Positions 8,804 to 17,269 of a stretch of DNA of 64,000 nucleotides are shown one piece after another. This DNA is from Streptomyces sp. ISL-96 (GTDB lineage Bacteria; Actinomycetota; Actinomycetes; Streptomycetales; Streptomycetaceae). Location: positions 1 through 64,000 of the forward strand of contig NZ_JAGGPA010000077.1 of the NCBI RefSeq assembly GCF_018614035.1. Direction: 5' to 3'. The number at the start of each line of letters is the position of its first letter. The stretch's first letter is position 1. A program made the position numbers and the translations under genes. Below the pieces are notes generated by a model that was given only the letters and a program-made list of their open reading frames with translations, made no database searches and was not told where the DNA came from.

Positions 8804-9648
8804 AGGCCACACCAGCTCTCAGTCGTCTGTCCTGACACGTATTCGGGCCACCAGCAGCGAGTTCTCTGTCACCGAGAGTTGGAGCACCACTTGGTGAAAC
8901 CGGGCCCGGGCTGGAGCTAAAACTCCCAGGGCGGCTCGATCAGTGACTCCGGCAGCCTCAAAGCCCGTACCTGGCATCCGCTGCCCACGCGAGCGCCGCC
9001 CGAAGCTGTGCCAGCCCGCGCTGCAGAGTTGATTCGCAGAGGTGCAAGTAAGAGGCGAGGGTCGCGACCCCTGCCGTGCAGGCTTCCGGCCGCTGGCCGA
9101 GTGCCTTGGCCTTGATGTAGACGCTCAGCGCGGCGTCCGCGTAATGGGGGATTCTACGATCCGCATCGGTACCTTCACCCGCTGTCGTGAGCGGAGCATG
9201 GCGGAGGCGGGAGGGCTCGACTGACGCTGTGTCTGGTCCGATGAATTGCCGGGAAAGGACAGTTGGTTAAGAAGATCCGGCAGCCCAGGAGTGTCACGCA
9301 GGGGCTGGATTTTTGCAGAACTTTGCTTCATGATGGGGGAACGTATCCGGTGCGGGAGGCGTGGCGAAGCTGGCTGTTTGCCTTCGTGGTCCGGGCAGAC
9401 CTGAGGAACGCACGTTGATGGGGGTGGCATCCGGAACGGGCCTACGCCCGCCGAGCTGGCAGCTCGACGGGCGGTGTGAAAGTGACCAGAAATCCAGTGG
9501 TGGCACACTGGTTTCGGTCGGCGGCAAGGTCCCTGGACGCAGGGGATTTCCGCCTTCTGCTGTTACAGCACGTGCTCACCCTCCGTGAGTTGTGTTGAAG
9601 TGGCGCCTAGGGTTGTCAGAAGCGACTTTGCCGCAATAAACGCCGGGC
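8804..9648. other. Gene-free stretch with one hairpin
   Basis: No convincing coding region was found on either strand. One strong hairpin lies at 9445-9473: 13-base arms starting CGCCCG, one mismatch, 3-base loop, no T-tract. The rest looks like decayed or non-coding sequence between the mobile module and the signalling genes. Confidence 0.4.
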
Positions 9649-10602
9649 TCAGAGCGAGGTTGGGTCCGTCAGCTCCGCAGTTGCGGTAAAGGCGCAACCC
9701 TCGCCCTGCGTAGCGCTGACGCGGATTGCCTGTCGCGCACCGGATGCCGTGGAGGTGTCGGCGATCTCCTCGGCGATGATCCAGCACGGCGAGTCGAACT
9801 CGACGTAGCGGTTGAACGAGACGCTCATGGATGTGGGCATCACGGCCGCTGACGACGGCTGCAGGGCGTGGCCGGCCTGTCGTACCGATTCCAGGAGGAC
9901 CATGCCTGGAACGTGGTCCACGGGGTGGTCGAAGAGCACCGGGTGTGCAGTATCGATGCGCAGCTGCCAACGCCCGCGTTCTTGAGTGGGCGTAAGGACG
10001 ATGTCCTCCTGCCGGTAGCGGCCGACGACGCTTGGTGGGACAGGGGCCGGTGGCCGCGGCACGCTTGGGAAAGTCTCGGCGACGTTGGCCCGCCCAGCGC
10101 GCAGGCGCTGGTACACGGCAGGGGAGTGGCATCCGAAGCGTGTACTGACCGTGGCGAGCAGCGAGCCGTTGCGGACGGCCTCGATGTGCATGGACATCAT
10201 CGTGGGCAAGGACCGGACGTACTTGATGTCCGAGCAGGTCACGTGTAGTTCGATCTCGGCCGGAGTGCTCTCGGTGCGCAGGGCGTCCGGGTTTACTGCG
10301 TATTGGAAATGGGACCAGCTGAGCTGGTGACCGAAGGGTACGTCGTACGCGACGTGCGCGAGCAGAGGGAACGTCTGCCGCACTGTCTCACAGAGCAACA
10401 ACGGGTCGTGCATCCCGTGCTCGGAGCCGTAGAAGCTGTGGCTGCGTGGCCACTGGGCGCTGACGGTGAAGGTATCGGCTCCCACCTTTGTCCAGCCGGT
10501 CAGGAACACCTCTGAGAGTGCCGCCCGATGTACGTACTCCTTTGCGACGGTCCTGGTCAGGTCCAGTTTGGTTCCAGCAGGCCGGTCCGTCGATATGAGC
10601 AT
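9649..10602 (-). CDS. AfsA/ScbA-like gamma-butyrolactone synthase
   Basis: This 317-residue protein contains two AfsA-type hot-dog halves. The first carries HDPLLLCETVRQTFPLLAH (about residues 64-82), the second FDHPVDHVPGMVLLESVRQ (about 226-244). AfsA-family enzymes condense a beta-ketoacyl thioester with dihydroxyacetone phosphate on the way to GBL signals that trigger antibiotic production. The gene is divergent from a TetR-type receptor gene, the classic arrangement of these systems, with an operator-like region between them. The ATG at 10602 gives the normal family length. Which signal is made cannot be read from the sequence. Confidence 0.88.
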   Translation of the reverse strand: MLISTDRPAGTKLDLTRTVAKEYVHRAALSEVFLTGWTKVGADTFTVSAQWPRSHSFYGSEHGMHDPLLLCETVRQTFPLLAHVAYDVPFGHQLSWSHFQYAVNPDALRTESTPAEIELHVTCSDIKYVRSLPTMMSMHIEAVRNGSLLATVSTRFGCHSPAVYQRLRAGRANVAETFPSVPRPPAPVPPSVVGRYRQEDIVLTPTQERGRWQLRIDTAHPVLFDHPVDHVPGMVLLESVRQAGHALQPSSAAVMPTSMSVSFNRYVEFDSPCWIIAEEIADTSTASGARQAIRVSATQGEGCAFTATAELTDPTSL

Positions 10603-10636
10603 GCCACTTCCCCCTGGGCGTGCGTTGTGGATCCCC

Positions 10637-10691
10637 CGACCCCTACCGGGTGGAGGGGTCGACCCGTAAAATAAGGGTTGTTACGTATTTT
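10637..10691. promoter_or_regulatory. Operator-like palindromes between GBL synthase and receptor genes
   Basis: Two inverted repeats lie in the divergent promoter region. CGACCCCT at 10637-10644 is mirrored by AGGGGTCG at 10654-10661. AAAATA at 10668-10673 is mirrored by TATTTT at 10686-10691. Receptors of this family bind 20-26 bp palindromes in exactly this position, so autoregulation is likely, though neither repeat is an obvious match to published elements. Confidence 0.5.
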
Positions 10692-10716
10692 TGTCGAGCG
10701 GGATCGAGGCGACCTG

Positions 10717-11346
10717 ATGCATGAGCCTAAGCAAGAACGGGCGGTGAAGACGAGGAAAGCCATCCTTCATGCGGCTGCGGAGATCTTCGACGAGTGCGGT
10801 TACAGCGGGGCCAGCATCAGCAAAATCATGACGCGGGCCAACGTCACGCAGGGCGGCATGTACTTCCACTTCAAGTCGAAGAAGGGGCTGGCACAGGCAG
10901 TCCTGGCGCACCAACAGGACTTCGTACGCTTGCCCGACGGCACCGCCGGCCTGCAGTGGCTGATCGACCTCAACTTCTTCCTCGCCCAGGAGCTGCAGAA
11001 CAATGTGCTGTTCCGGGCGAGCGTCAGACTTGCCGTCGAGCAGGGCGAGTTCGCGGGGCGGGACGACACAGCCTATCAGGAGTGGGTGGACCAGTTCTAC
11101 GCCCACCTGTGCGTGGCACGCGAGCGCGGCGAGCTCCTGCCCGACGTCAACGAACGCGAGTTCGCCAATGTGCTCGTCGCCGCCTACAGCGGAACCCAGC
11201 TCTTCTCCAACGTCGCGAGCGGACGAGAAGACCTGCAGGATCGACTACTCTCGATGTGGCGTTACCTGCTTCCGGGCATCGCCACCCCGCAGGCCAGGGC
11301 CCACCTACGCATGCCCGAGCATGCGCGGGGGCTGGCCGCCGCGTGA
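10717..11346 (+). CDS. TetR-family gamma-butyrolactone receptor (ScbR/ArpA-like)
   Basis: A 209-residue repressor with an N-terminal helix-turn-helix (AAEIFDECGYSGASISKI, then TQGGMYFHFKSKKGLAQAV) typical of GBL receptors, followed by a helical ligand-binding domain containing a Trp-rich WVDQFYAH stretch. It would repress its own and neighbouring promoters until a GBL binds. I chose the ATG at 10717, preceded by GAGG at 10706-10709; a TTG 13 codons upstream is less likely. The gene overlaps the next one (stop at 11344, GTG at 11343). Confidence 0.88.
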   Translation: MHEPKQERAVKTRKAILHAAAEIFDECGYSGASISKIMTRANVTQGGMYFHFKSKKGLAQAVLAHQQDFVRLPDGTAGLQWLIDLNFFLAQELQNNVLFRASVRLAVEQGEFAGRDDTAYQEWVDQFYAHLCVARERGELLPDVNEREFANVLVAAYSGTQLFSNVASGREDLQDRLLSMWRYLLPGIATPQARAHLRMPEHARGLAAA

Positions 11347-12317
11347 AGCCCACGCGGGTGGTGATGACCGGCGCCACCGGATTCATCGGATCGGCAGTAC
11401 TCGGTGAACTCACCCGGTACCGTAACGACCGGGGCGAGAGCCAGGGAAACGACCTGTGCTTGCGGGTGCTGGGTCGGCGGCCGCCGGACAGCGCCGCGGC
11501 TCAGGCGGACCAGTGGGTCCAGGCTGACCTGACGCAGCCGGACGCTCTGCGCGGCGTCTGCGAAGACGCGGACGTGTTGCTGCACATGGCAGCGCTGGTC
11601 AGCTCTGATGCGTCGCAGTGCGAGGCGGTCAACGTCCGCGGGACCGCCGCCCTGATGAACGAGGCCGCCCGCGCGGGCGTCAGCCGGATCGTGCACCTGT
11701 CGACTGCAGCGGTCTACGGGCCGGGCCCGCACCGGGGGATCGCGGTCAACGAGGTGGCCCCCTCTCCGGTCTCCGCCGCGAGCCGCAGCCGGCTCGCCGG
11801 CGAGGCGCACGCCCTGGCGGCCGGGGCCGTCGTCCTGCGACCAGGTCTCGTCCTGGGCCGGGGGGACCGCTGGGTCGTGCCAGCCCTGGCCGAACTCCTC
11901 GAAGCTGTGCCCGCGCTGTGGGACGGTGGGAAGGGACAGCTCTCCGTCGTCGCGGTAGACGACCTAGCGCGCCTCGTTGCATGTCTCGCACTGGTCTCCC
12001 CGCTGCCCGGGGGAGTCCACCACGCGAGCCACCCTGTACCGGTGAGCACCGGCGAGCTGCTGCGCACGCTGGCCCAACACCGGGTCCTGCCGCGCTTGCC
12101 CAGTCCACTGCCCTGGGACCAGTGCCTGACCCTACTGCGCTCGGCGCACACGAGGGTAAGTGAACGCCAGTTCGCCCTCCTTGTGCGTGATCACTGGTAC
12201 GAAAGCCGCGAGGTCTGGCGCATCGCGAAATGCTCGCCGGGGCCCGGCCCGCTGGTACGCCTGGCTGAAGCCGCCCCCTGGTACCGCTCCATACTCGCGG
12301 CCCGGCCGGAGGCCTGA
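11343..12317 (+). CDS. NAD-dependent epimerase/dehydratase-like reductase of GBL pathway
   Basis: A 324-residue extended-SDR protein. It opens with the nucleotide-binding motif TGATGFIGSA (about residues 8-17), has a DVLLHMAA strand and an LSTAAVYGPG segment carrying the Tyr region, but the usual YxxxK reads SRSRLAGE, so the active-site Tyr/Lys pair is not obvious. Reductase or epimerase genes next to afsA and the receptor gene occur in several GBL systems and are thought to modify the signal precursor. Its GTG start overlaps the receptor stop, so the two are co-translated. Role in signal maturation is inferred from context. Confidence 0.72.
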   Translation: MKPTRVVMTGATGFIGSAVLGELTRYRNDRGESQGNDLCLRVLGRRPPDSAAAQADQWVQADLTQPDALRGVCEDADVLLHMAALVSSDASQCEAVNVRGTAALMNEAARAGVSRIVHLSTAAVYGPGPHRGIAVNEVAPSPVSAASRSRLAGEAHALAAGAVVLRPGLVLGRGDRWVVPALAELLEAVPALWDGGKGQLSVVAVDDLARLVACLALVSPLPGGVHHASHPVPVSTGELLRTLAQHRVLPRLPSPLPWDQCLTLLRSAHTRVSERQFALLVRDHWYESREVWRIAKCSPGPGPLVRLAEAAPWYRSILAARPEA

Positions 12318-12344
12318 CGGAGCAGTCATCCCGTCAGGTCTTTT
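12313..12344 (+). terminator. Terminator of receptor-epimerase operon
   Basis: Perfect 8-base arms CCTGACGG (12313-12320) and CCGTCAGG (12331-12338) with a 10-base loop are followed by TCTTTT. The left arm contains the epimerase stop codon, a common economy in compact actinomycete operons. Confidence 0.7.
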
Positions 12345-12349
12345 CAGGC

Positions 12350-12871
12350 TCACGAACATGAGACTCCCAGCGCCTTTTCGGCGTGACTGTCGGCCGACAC
12401 TCCTGCGAGCGCCAGCCGCCATGCCCGGCTGAGCTGGGCGACGGCGTTCTCGAAATCTGTCTCTGAGCCAATCCGGCTGCGCAGGTATGCCTCCGCGCCG
12501 CTGGTCAGATGCTCGACCAGCGTCATGACATCCGCGGGCAGGGCGCCACGTCGAAGTTGGCCGCCTTCATATGCCTGATCAAGCCGTGCGAACGGTCGGC
12601 ATCCACACCTGCGCCCAGGAGTCCGTGCCGGGCCGTTCCCGGCTCAGGCGGGTGGCGGAGCGGACCGACGGCTCCTGCTCCATCAGCCGGGCGAGCTCAA
12701 GGGTGAGGTCGACGACCATGCGCAGCGGTGGAAGGGATCACCTGTGGACACGCCGGCAGCCTTGCTGATGCGGCCCAGTGACGTGCCGTCATAACCGGCG
12801 CGGTCGAACTCTAAGGCAGCCGCTTTGACCAGGGCGTCGCGCGTACGCATGGCCCTCTCCTGCTTCACCAC
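12350..12871 (-). pseudogene. Broken TetR-type (pseudo-)GBL receptor gene
   Basis: Reading leftward from GTG codons near 12871/12868, the first frame gives KQERAMRTRDALVKAAALEF and the recognition helix up to AAGVSTG, as in ScbR-like receptors. The part expected next (about 40 residues, including the rest of the DNA-binding domain) is missing. A second frame then gives MVVDLTLELARLMEQEPSV, and a third frame gives RLDQAYEGGQL and LVEHLTSGAEAYLRSRIG, ending at 12350. So the gene has at least one internal deletion and two frame changes. It would have encoded a second receptor, perhaps a ScbR2-like pseudo-receptor. No functional product is expected. Confidence 0.75.
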
Positions 12872-12927
12872 AGGTCTCCTGAGTGGGCTCTCGGCCACCG
12901 GGGGCGTACGAGAAGGCCCTAGACACC

Positions 12928-12950
12928 CCGACCGTGGGGTGCACGGTCGG
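12928..12950. promoter_or_regulatory. Operator-like palindrome upstream of the broken receptor gene
   Basis: CCGACCG (12928-12934) and CGGTCGG (12944-12950) form perfect 7-base arms around 9 bases, within the 385-base non-coding stretch 12872-13256. CACCCC/GGGGTG (12924-12941) overlaps it. It may be the relic autoregulatory site of the pseudogene. The rest of this stretch up to 13178 shows nothing I can name. Confidence 0.3.
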
Positions 12951-13178
12951 TTGACCCGCAACGCGTTGACAACCAGTCAGCAGTCCAGGATGAGTGCCCC
13001 TTCCTGTCCCCGGCAAGCCGGACTTGCCGAAGAAGTTGAAGCTCCTCCATCAGCACAAGTGACCCACAAGCGGCGCCATCCAGGCCAGCTCGCGAGCATC
13101 CCAGGAACCGGTGGCGCCGCCTGGCAGCGCAGGACAGCGAAAGACGACTTGGCGAAGTGCACACGTCGACTCCCGGGA

Positions 13179-13208
13179 GTGACAAAAAAAGAGGACATTC
13201 GCTATTCT
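13179..13208 (+). promoter_or_regulatory. Candidate sigma-70-type promoter of IS701-like gene
   Basis: GTGACA (13179-13184) and TATTCT (13203-13208) are separated by 18 bases in an unusually A/T-rich patch, 48 bases before the ATG at 13257. A strong ribosome site (GGGGGAGG) lies between. Confidence 0.4.
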
Positions 13209-13256
13209 TTTGACGTGGCAGGGAGCCACAAGCTGACCAGGGGGAGGCAGCGTGCC

Positions 13257-14462
13257 ATGGGCGGACAGTCCTTGACGCACTCAGGTACGTCGGTGTCGGC
13301 CTTCGCGGAGAGGGTCTTCGCGTGCCTGCCCGGGGCCGATCAGCGGCGCTGGGCCCATGCGTACGTGCAGGGTCTGCTCACCACACCGGGTAAGAAGTCG
13401 GTCCGCCGCCTCGCCGCGACGGTCTCGGACTCGCCCGCGGCATCCCAGTCCCTGCACCAGTTCGTCAACGCTAGTCCCTGGGACTGGCACCCGGTCCGTG
13501 ACGAGCTGAGCAGATGGGGCGAACAGCAGGGGACTCCGCAGGCGGTGGTGATCGATCAGGCGATCCTGCGCAAGCGGGGCGAGCACTCGTGCGGAGTGCA
13601 CCGCCGATTCCTTTCTTCCACCGGACGGTCGGTCACTTGTCAGCTAGGGATCGGCGCCTTCCTCACCTCGTGCGCGTCAGCCGTGCCGGTCGGCTGGCGC
13701 CTGCTGCTGCCTGGTGCGTGGGCGACGGCCCCCCGGCGTCGGCAGCGCACCCGTATCCCCGCCGGAGTCGGCTCCCGCTCGGTGGACCAGCACATACTCG
13801 ACCTGGTCGACTCCTCGGCCGGCAGCCCCCGTACGGCGGCGCTGCCGGTCGTCTGCCACCTGGGGTCGGCCATCAGGCACAGCGCCGGTGCCCTGGTGCG
13901 CGGACTGGCCCAGCGCGGACGGGACTTCGTCGTGTCCGTTCCCGAAGATCTCCAGATCACGGCCAGTCGGCACCTGCGGTCTGCTCGTCCCCAGTCCAGC
14001 ACCAGAAACGGCCAATCCATGACGGCACGCAGCCTCTTCGAGTCAACCTCGGGGACGCTGCCCCAGATGGAGACGGTGGCCCCGCGGGGCGGCGTCGGCC
14101 GTCGTCTCATGACAGTCATGTCCAGTGTCGTGGGGCTGTCGGAGCACGGGTCTGCCGATGCTCAGATCCACCGCGCCTACCGACTCTTCGCGACTCTGCC
14201 CGACGGCGGGGGCCTGGCCCGGACCTGGCTGACCAGCCTCACGCACACACGGATGGAGTCGGTACTCGCACTGGTTCAGCTGCTGCCGCGCGCGGGGGAG
14301 ACAGTGCGCGAGATGAAGGAAGGATTCGGCCTGCTCGACTTCGAGGGCCGCTCGTACCCGGGCTGGCGTCATCACATGACGCTGGTGCCCGCCGCCTACT
14401 CCTACAGCCGGTTCGGTCCGCACACCGCCATGACAGGAGAACGTCTCATCGCCGCCGCGTGA
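13257..14462 (+). CDS. IS701-like DDE protein, degenerate, possibly co-opted
   Basis: A 401-residue protein with the IS701-type N-terminus (LPGADQRRWAHAYVQGLL, then GKKSVRRLA and HQFVNASPWDW) and the first catalytic Asp context VVIDQAILRKRG. Where active relatives have the second catalytic Asp in a (A)DexYG context, this protein reads VVCHLGSAIRHS, so the triad appears broken. No terminal inverted repeats were seen around the gene. It has its own ribosome site and promoter-like region and ends 101 bases before a SARP gene. That looks more like a retained cluster gene than a live insertion sequence. A regulatory role is conjecture. Confidence 0.7.
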   Translation: MGGQSLTHSGTSVSAFAERVFACLPGADQRRWAHAYVQGLLTTPGKKSVRRLAATVSDSPAASQSLHQFVNASPWDWHPVRDELSRWGEQQGTPQAVVIDQAILRKRGEHSCGVHRRFLSSTGRSVTCQLGIGAFLTSCASAVPVGWRLLLPGAWATAPRRRQRTRIPAGVGSRSVDQHILDLVDSSAGSPRTAALPVVCHLGSAIRHSAGALVRGLAQRGRDFVVSVPEDLQITASRHLRSARPQSSTRNGQSMTARSLFESTSGTLPQMETVAPRGGVGRRLMTVMSSVVGLSEHGSADAQIHRAYRLFATLPDGGGLARTWLTSLTHTRMESVLALVQLLPRAGETVREMKEGFGLLDFEGRSYPGWRHHMTLVPAAYSYSRFGPHTAMTGERLIAAA

Positions 14463-14563
14463 CGGGCACACCTCGGCGGCACGGTCTTTCCATCGTTCAG
14501 ATCAGCAAACCCGTCCCCGTGGCGGGTCCGACAGGCTGACGAAAACAAACAGGGGGAAACGGC

Positions 14564-15391
14564 GTGGACATCCAAGCACTGGGGGCGCTGGCCGTGAGGG
14601 AGAACGGAGTCTCCATCACGCCCACCGCGCCGAAGCCACGACAGGTACTCGCCTTGCTGGCGGTTCACGCCGACCAGGTTGTGCCCGTCTCCGCGCTGAT
14701 AGAGGAACTCTGGGCCGATCGGCCGCCGCGCAGTGCCCGCACCACTCTTCAAACGTACGTGCTCCAGCTCCGCGAGCTCATCACGGCCGCGCTGCCGGCA
14801 CAGACACCTGACGAAGAGCCCGTGTCCGCCAAGGACATCCTCGTGACCTGCCCGGGCGGCTACCTCCTGAACACCAGGGGCGGCACCAGTGACGTGCGGG
14901 AGTTCGAGCGACTCGCGGGTCTCGCTTACCGGGCCATGGACGACGGCGACCACTCGGGCGGGGCGCGGCTGTTGCGTGAGGCCCTTGCTCTGTGGAGCGG
15001 GGCGCCCTTCGCCGACGTGCGGGGAGGTGCGCAGTTGGAGATGGAGGCCAAGCGTCTGGAAGAGAGCCGGCTCTGCGCCCTCGACCAGCGCATCGAGGCG
15101 GATCTGCGGCTGGGGCGGCATCGGGAACTGCTTGCAGAGCTCACTGTCCTGGTCAGCCGGTACCGCACCCACGAGAACCTGTGCGGACAGTTCATGATCG
15201 CCCTGCAGCGCTCGGGCCGCCGAAGCGAAGCTTTGGATGTCTATCGGAAGCTGCGTGGCACGCTCGTACGCGAGTTGGGACTGGAACCCTCGGCGGCTCT
15301 GCGCCAGCTGCAGCGCTCGATCCTGCTGTCCGACACAGAGAAGGCCTCGAGAGCTACCGAGCCTGCCTCCCGCCTTGCCCAGGGAACCTGA
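14564..15391 (+). CDS. SARP-family pathway activator 1
   Basis: A 275-residue Streptomyces antibiotic regulatory protein. The N-terminal OmpR-type winged helix is recognisable by PRQVLALLAVHADQVVPV and LIEELWADRPPRSA, and the bacterial transcriptional activation domain follows with ALALWSGAPFADV, LEESRLCALDQRIEADLRLG and LQRSGRRSEALDVYRKLR. SARPs bind heptamer repeats near -35 and recruit RNA polymerase to biosynthetic promoters. The start is GTG at 14564 behind AGGGGGAAA. It has no TTA codon that I saw. It is one of two SARPs in the window; likely targets are listed at the repeat sites near 24.0, 52.4 and 55.4 kb. Confidence 0.93.
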   Translation: MDIQALGALAVRENGVSITPTAPKPRQVLALLAVHADQVVPVSALIEELWADRPPRSARTTLQTYVLQLRELITAALPAQTPDEEPVSAKDILVTCPGGYLLNTRGGTSDVREFERLAGLAYRAMDDGDHSGGARLLREALALWSGAPFADVRGGAQLEMEAKRLEESRLCALDQRIEADLRLGRHRELLAELTVLVSRYRTHENLCGQFMIALQRSGRRSEALDVYRKLRGTLVRELGLEPSAALRQLQRSILLSDTEKASRATEPASRLAQGT

Positions 15392-15702
15392 GCTTGGCTG
15401 TAATCTCTGTGCGGCAAGCGACTGGCGAGTGATTCTGTGGGGCCAGCAGAGCAGCTTAAGAAGGCTGCTGGTGGTCACGAAGTAGTGAGCACAGACCTGG
15501 CCGCTCTTCTTGTCCACGATCAAAGGTGCCCCGTCCCGGTAGATGTAGCGGAGGTACCGACGGCGGATCGGTGCCCCGCTATCAGCCGCACGGGTGAGAA
15601 GAGGAGGAGAGCCACCGTAATCAGGGCTTGCACGGTGGTGAGCTTCACTGTCTCCGCAACTCGCATGCGCTCAGTGCCCACTGCGGTCGCCGCAGGGCTG
15701 TC
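15392..15702. other. Non-coding or decayed stretch
   Basis: No supported gene. On the minus strand about 15610-15400 can be read as RRRYLRYIYRDGAPLIVDKK and more without an obvious start; its identity is unclear and it may be a relic of an inserted element. Confidence 0.3.
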
Positions 15703-16315
15703 AGGCTAATGCGGACAGCCGGTATTCAGGGCCGGCATCGCAGGCGACGCCATCTGACCACACTCGTCGACCCGCGGGCCGCCGCCCGACCCGACCTTGT
15801 CCAGCGGGATTTCGATCCCGATCCCGCGGCGAGCAACACCCGCTGGTGCGGCGACGTCACCTACGTCCTGACCGAAAGGGATGGCTCTACCCGGCCACCG
15901 TCATCGACATCGCCTCCCGCCGCGTGATCGGCTGGGCGACTGCCGACCACCTCGAACCGAGCTGGTCGCCGGCGCCCTCAAAGCCGCCTGTCGGCAGCGC
16001 CGGCCCTCCTGTCCGGTGATCTTCCATTCGGATCGCGGCTGCCAGTACACCGGTCAGCGATTCGCCTCCCTGGCCGATGAGTTCGGGGTTCGGCTATCGG
16101 TCGGTTGCACCAGGCAGTGCTGGGACAATGCGCTCGCCGAGTCGTTCTTCGCCACCATCAAGCGGGAGTTGCTCGGCACCTCCGCCTGGCCCAGCCGGGC
16201 CGCCACCCGCACCGCGATCTTCGACTTCCTCGAGAGCTGGTACAACTTGCATCGCCTGCACAGCAGCCTCGGCTACCGCAGTCCCGCCGACTACGAGACC
16301 GCACTCGCAGCCTGA
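15703..16315 (+). pseudogene. IS3-family transposase (OrfB) remnant
   Basis: Three frames together give the integrase-type core of an IS3 transposase. From 15703 one reads RLMRTAGIQGRHRRRR, then RWCGDVTYV with the first Asp. After a frame change near 15880 comes LYPATVIDIASRRVIGWATA. After another near 15955 comes FHSDRGCQYT (second Asp), DNALAESFFATIKREL (Glu), and YNLHRLHSSLGYRSP to the stop at 16315. OrfA and the start of OrfB are missing, and I found no matching ends. It is therefore an inactive fragment that marks past insertion beside the SARP genes. Confidence 0.85.
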
Positions 16316-16559
16316 CCACCACACCAAATGGTGTCCGTCAAAGCGGACCAAGCTCAGTGTGCTGGCCCCTTGGCTTCTCTTGTCAGCCTGCGCGGATCTT
16401 GTGCCGGCCTTGTGGTGGGCGGGGCGGCTGTCCGCCTCGTCGGCGTCGAAAACGCATACTCCCGGCAGTACCGTCGGCCCACCCTCCAGGCCGCCCAGGG
16501 GTAGACCGGCGTAGGCCGGCGCATCACCCAGGTGCGGCGTGCCAGCAGACCGCTGCCAC

Positions 16560-16891
16560 TCGAGTCGCCTGCCGACGTCTCTCCGGACACACGCGCCCTG
16601 CCATAGTCGTGCACGTTGCGCGTGCCAGTTCGTCCTGGAAAAGCAGCACCTCGACCTGCGGCTCCACACCGTCAGTCGTGATGGCCAGTCCGACGGCCTT
16701 CAGCCCGAGCTTCGCGAGCTCTTGAGGTACTCACGAGCAGCGCCCACGTCAAACGCCGAGGGCGCAGGGGTCCAGCGGGTGATCTCTGGAGCGTCGTACA
16801 TTGCAACTAACGCAGGTATGTCTTCTTCATCCCACTCTCTGAGTTGATCTTTTCCTGCCCACGGCCTCACCACATCGCCGATTCGAGCCAC
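16560..16891 (-). pseudogene. GNAT acetyltransferase remnant
   Basis: Reading leftward from about 16891 gives an N-terminal GNAT-like segment (DEEDIPALVAMYDAPEITRW, then AAREYL). A frame change near 16720 leads into GLAITTDGVEPQVEVLLF before similarity fades. The catalytic acetyl-CoA site is not preserved. The 240 bases further left (16316-16559) show no gene. Confidence 0.5.
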
Positions 16892-17269
16892 GTCACGACC
16901 CGCCGACGATCTCTTACGCGCTGCCAGTCCACAAACACCTGCTGAGCCAGCGCTGAGGCGCCTACACGCATCCTGATCGCTCCCTCTCGAGTACCCCCAT
17001 GAACTGCTGCGTTATCCCTACTCCCACACTTCCCGGCCGGCCTTTCCGCACTGCCGTCAGGCCGGTGCGTACCGGAGGGGGGAAGTCCGCAATACAACGG
17101 CAAGCGGAAGAGCGGAGACGCGCTTGACAAAGGCTCAAGAAATCCGAGGCACCCGTTTCCAGCCAGCTACGGTTCCTGAAGTCGTACGTATGTCTACGGA
17201 CAAGGGAGTTCGTACACACCGCTTCGGAGAAGGAATCAGAAGCTCTCGACGAGTCTTGGGGGAACAGTC
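16892..17269. other. Upstream region of second SARP gene
   Basis: This stretch is non-coding as far as I can tell. A TTGACA at about 17124 is not followed by a good -10. TCGTAC occurs twice (near 17182 and 17210). Any regulatory site here is unproven. Confidence 0.3.

Noticed and set aside
9445..9473. Hairpin as a terminator
   Set aside because: Strong arms but no T-tract and no gene ending nearby; reported only within the gene-free stretch.
14402..15523. Minus-strand frame across the first SARP gene
   Set aside because: It is mainly the antisense shadow of the SARP gene; only its first 60 or so residues lie outside, with no clear identity.
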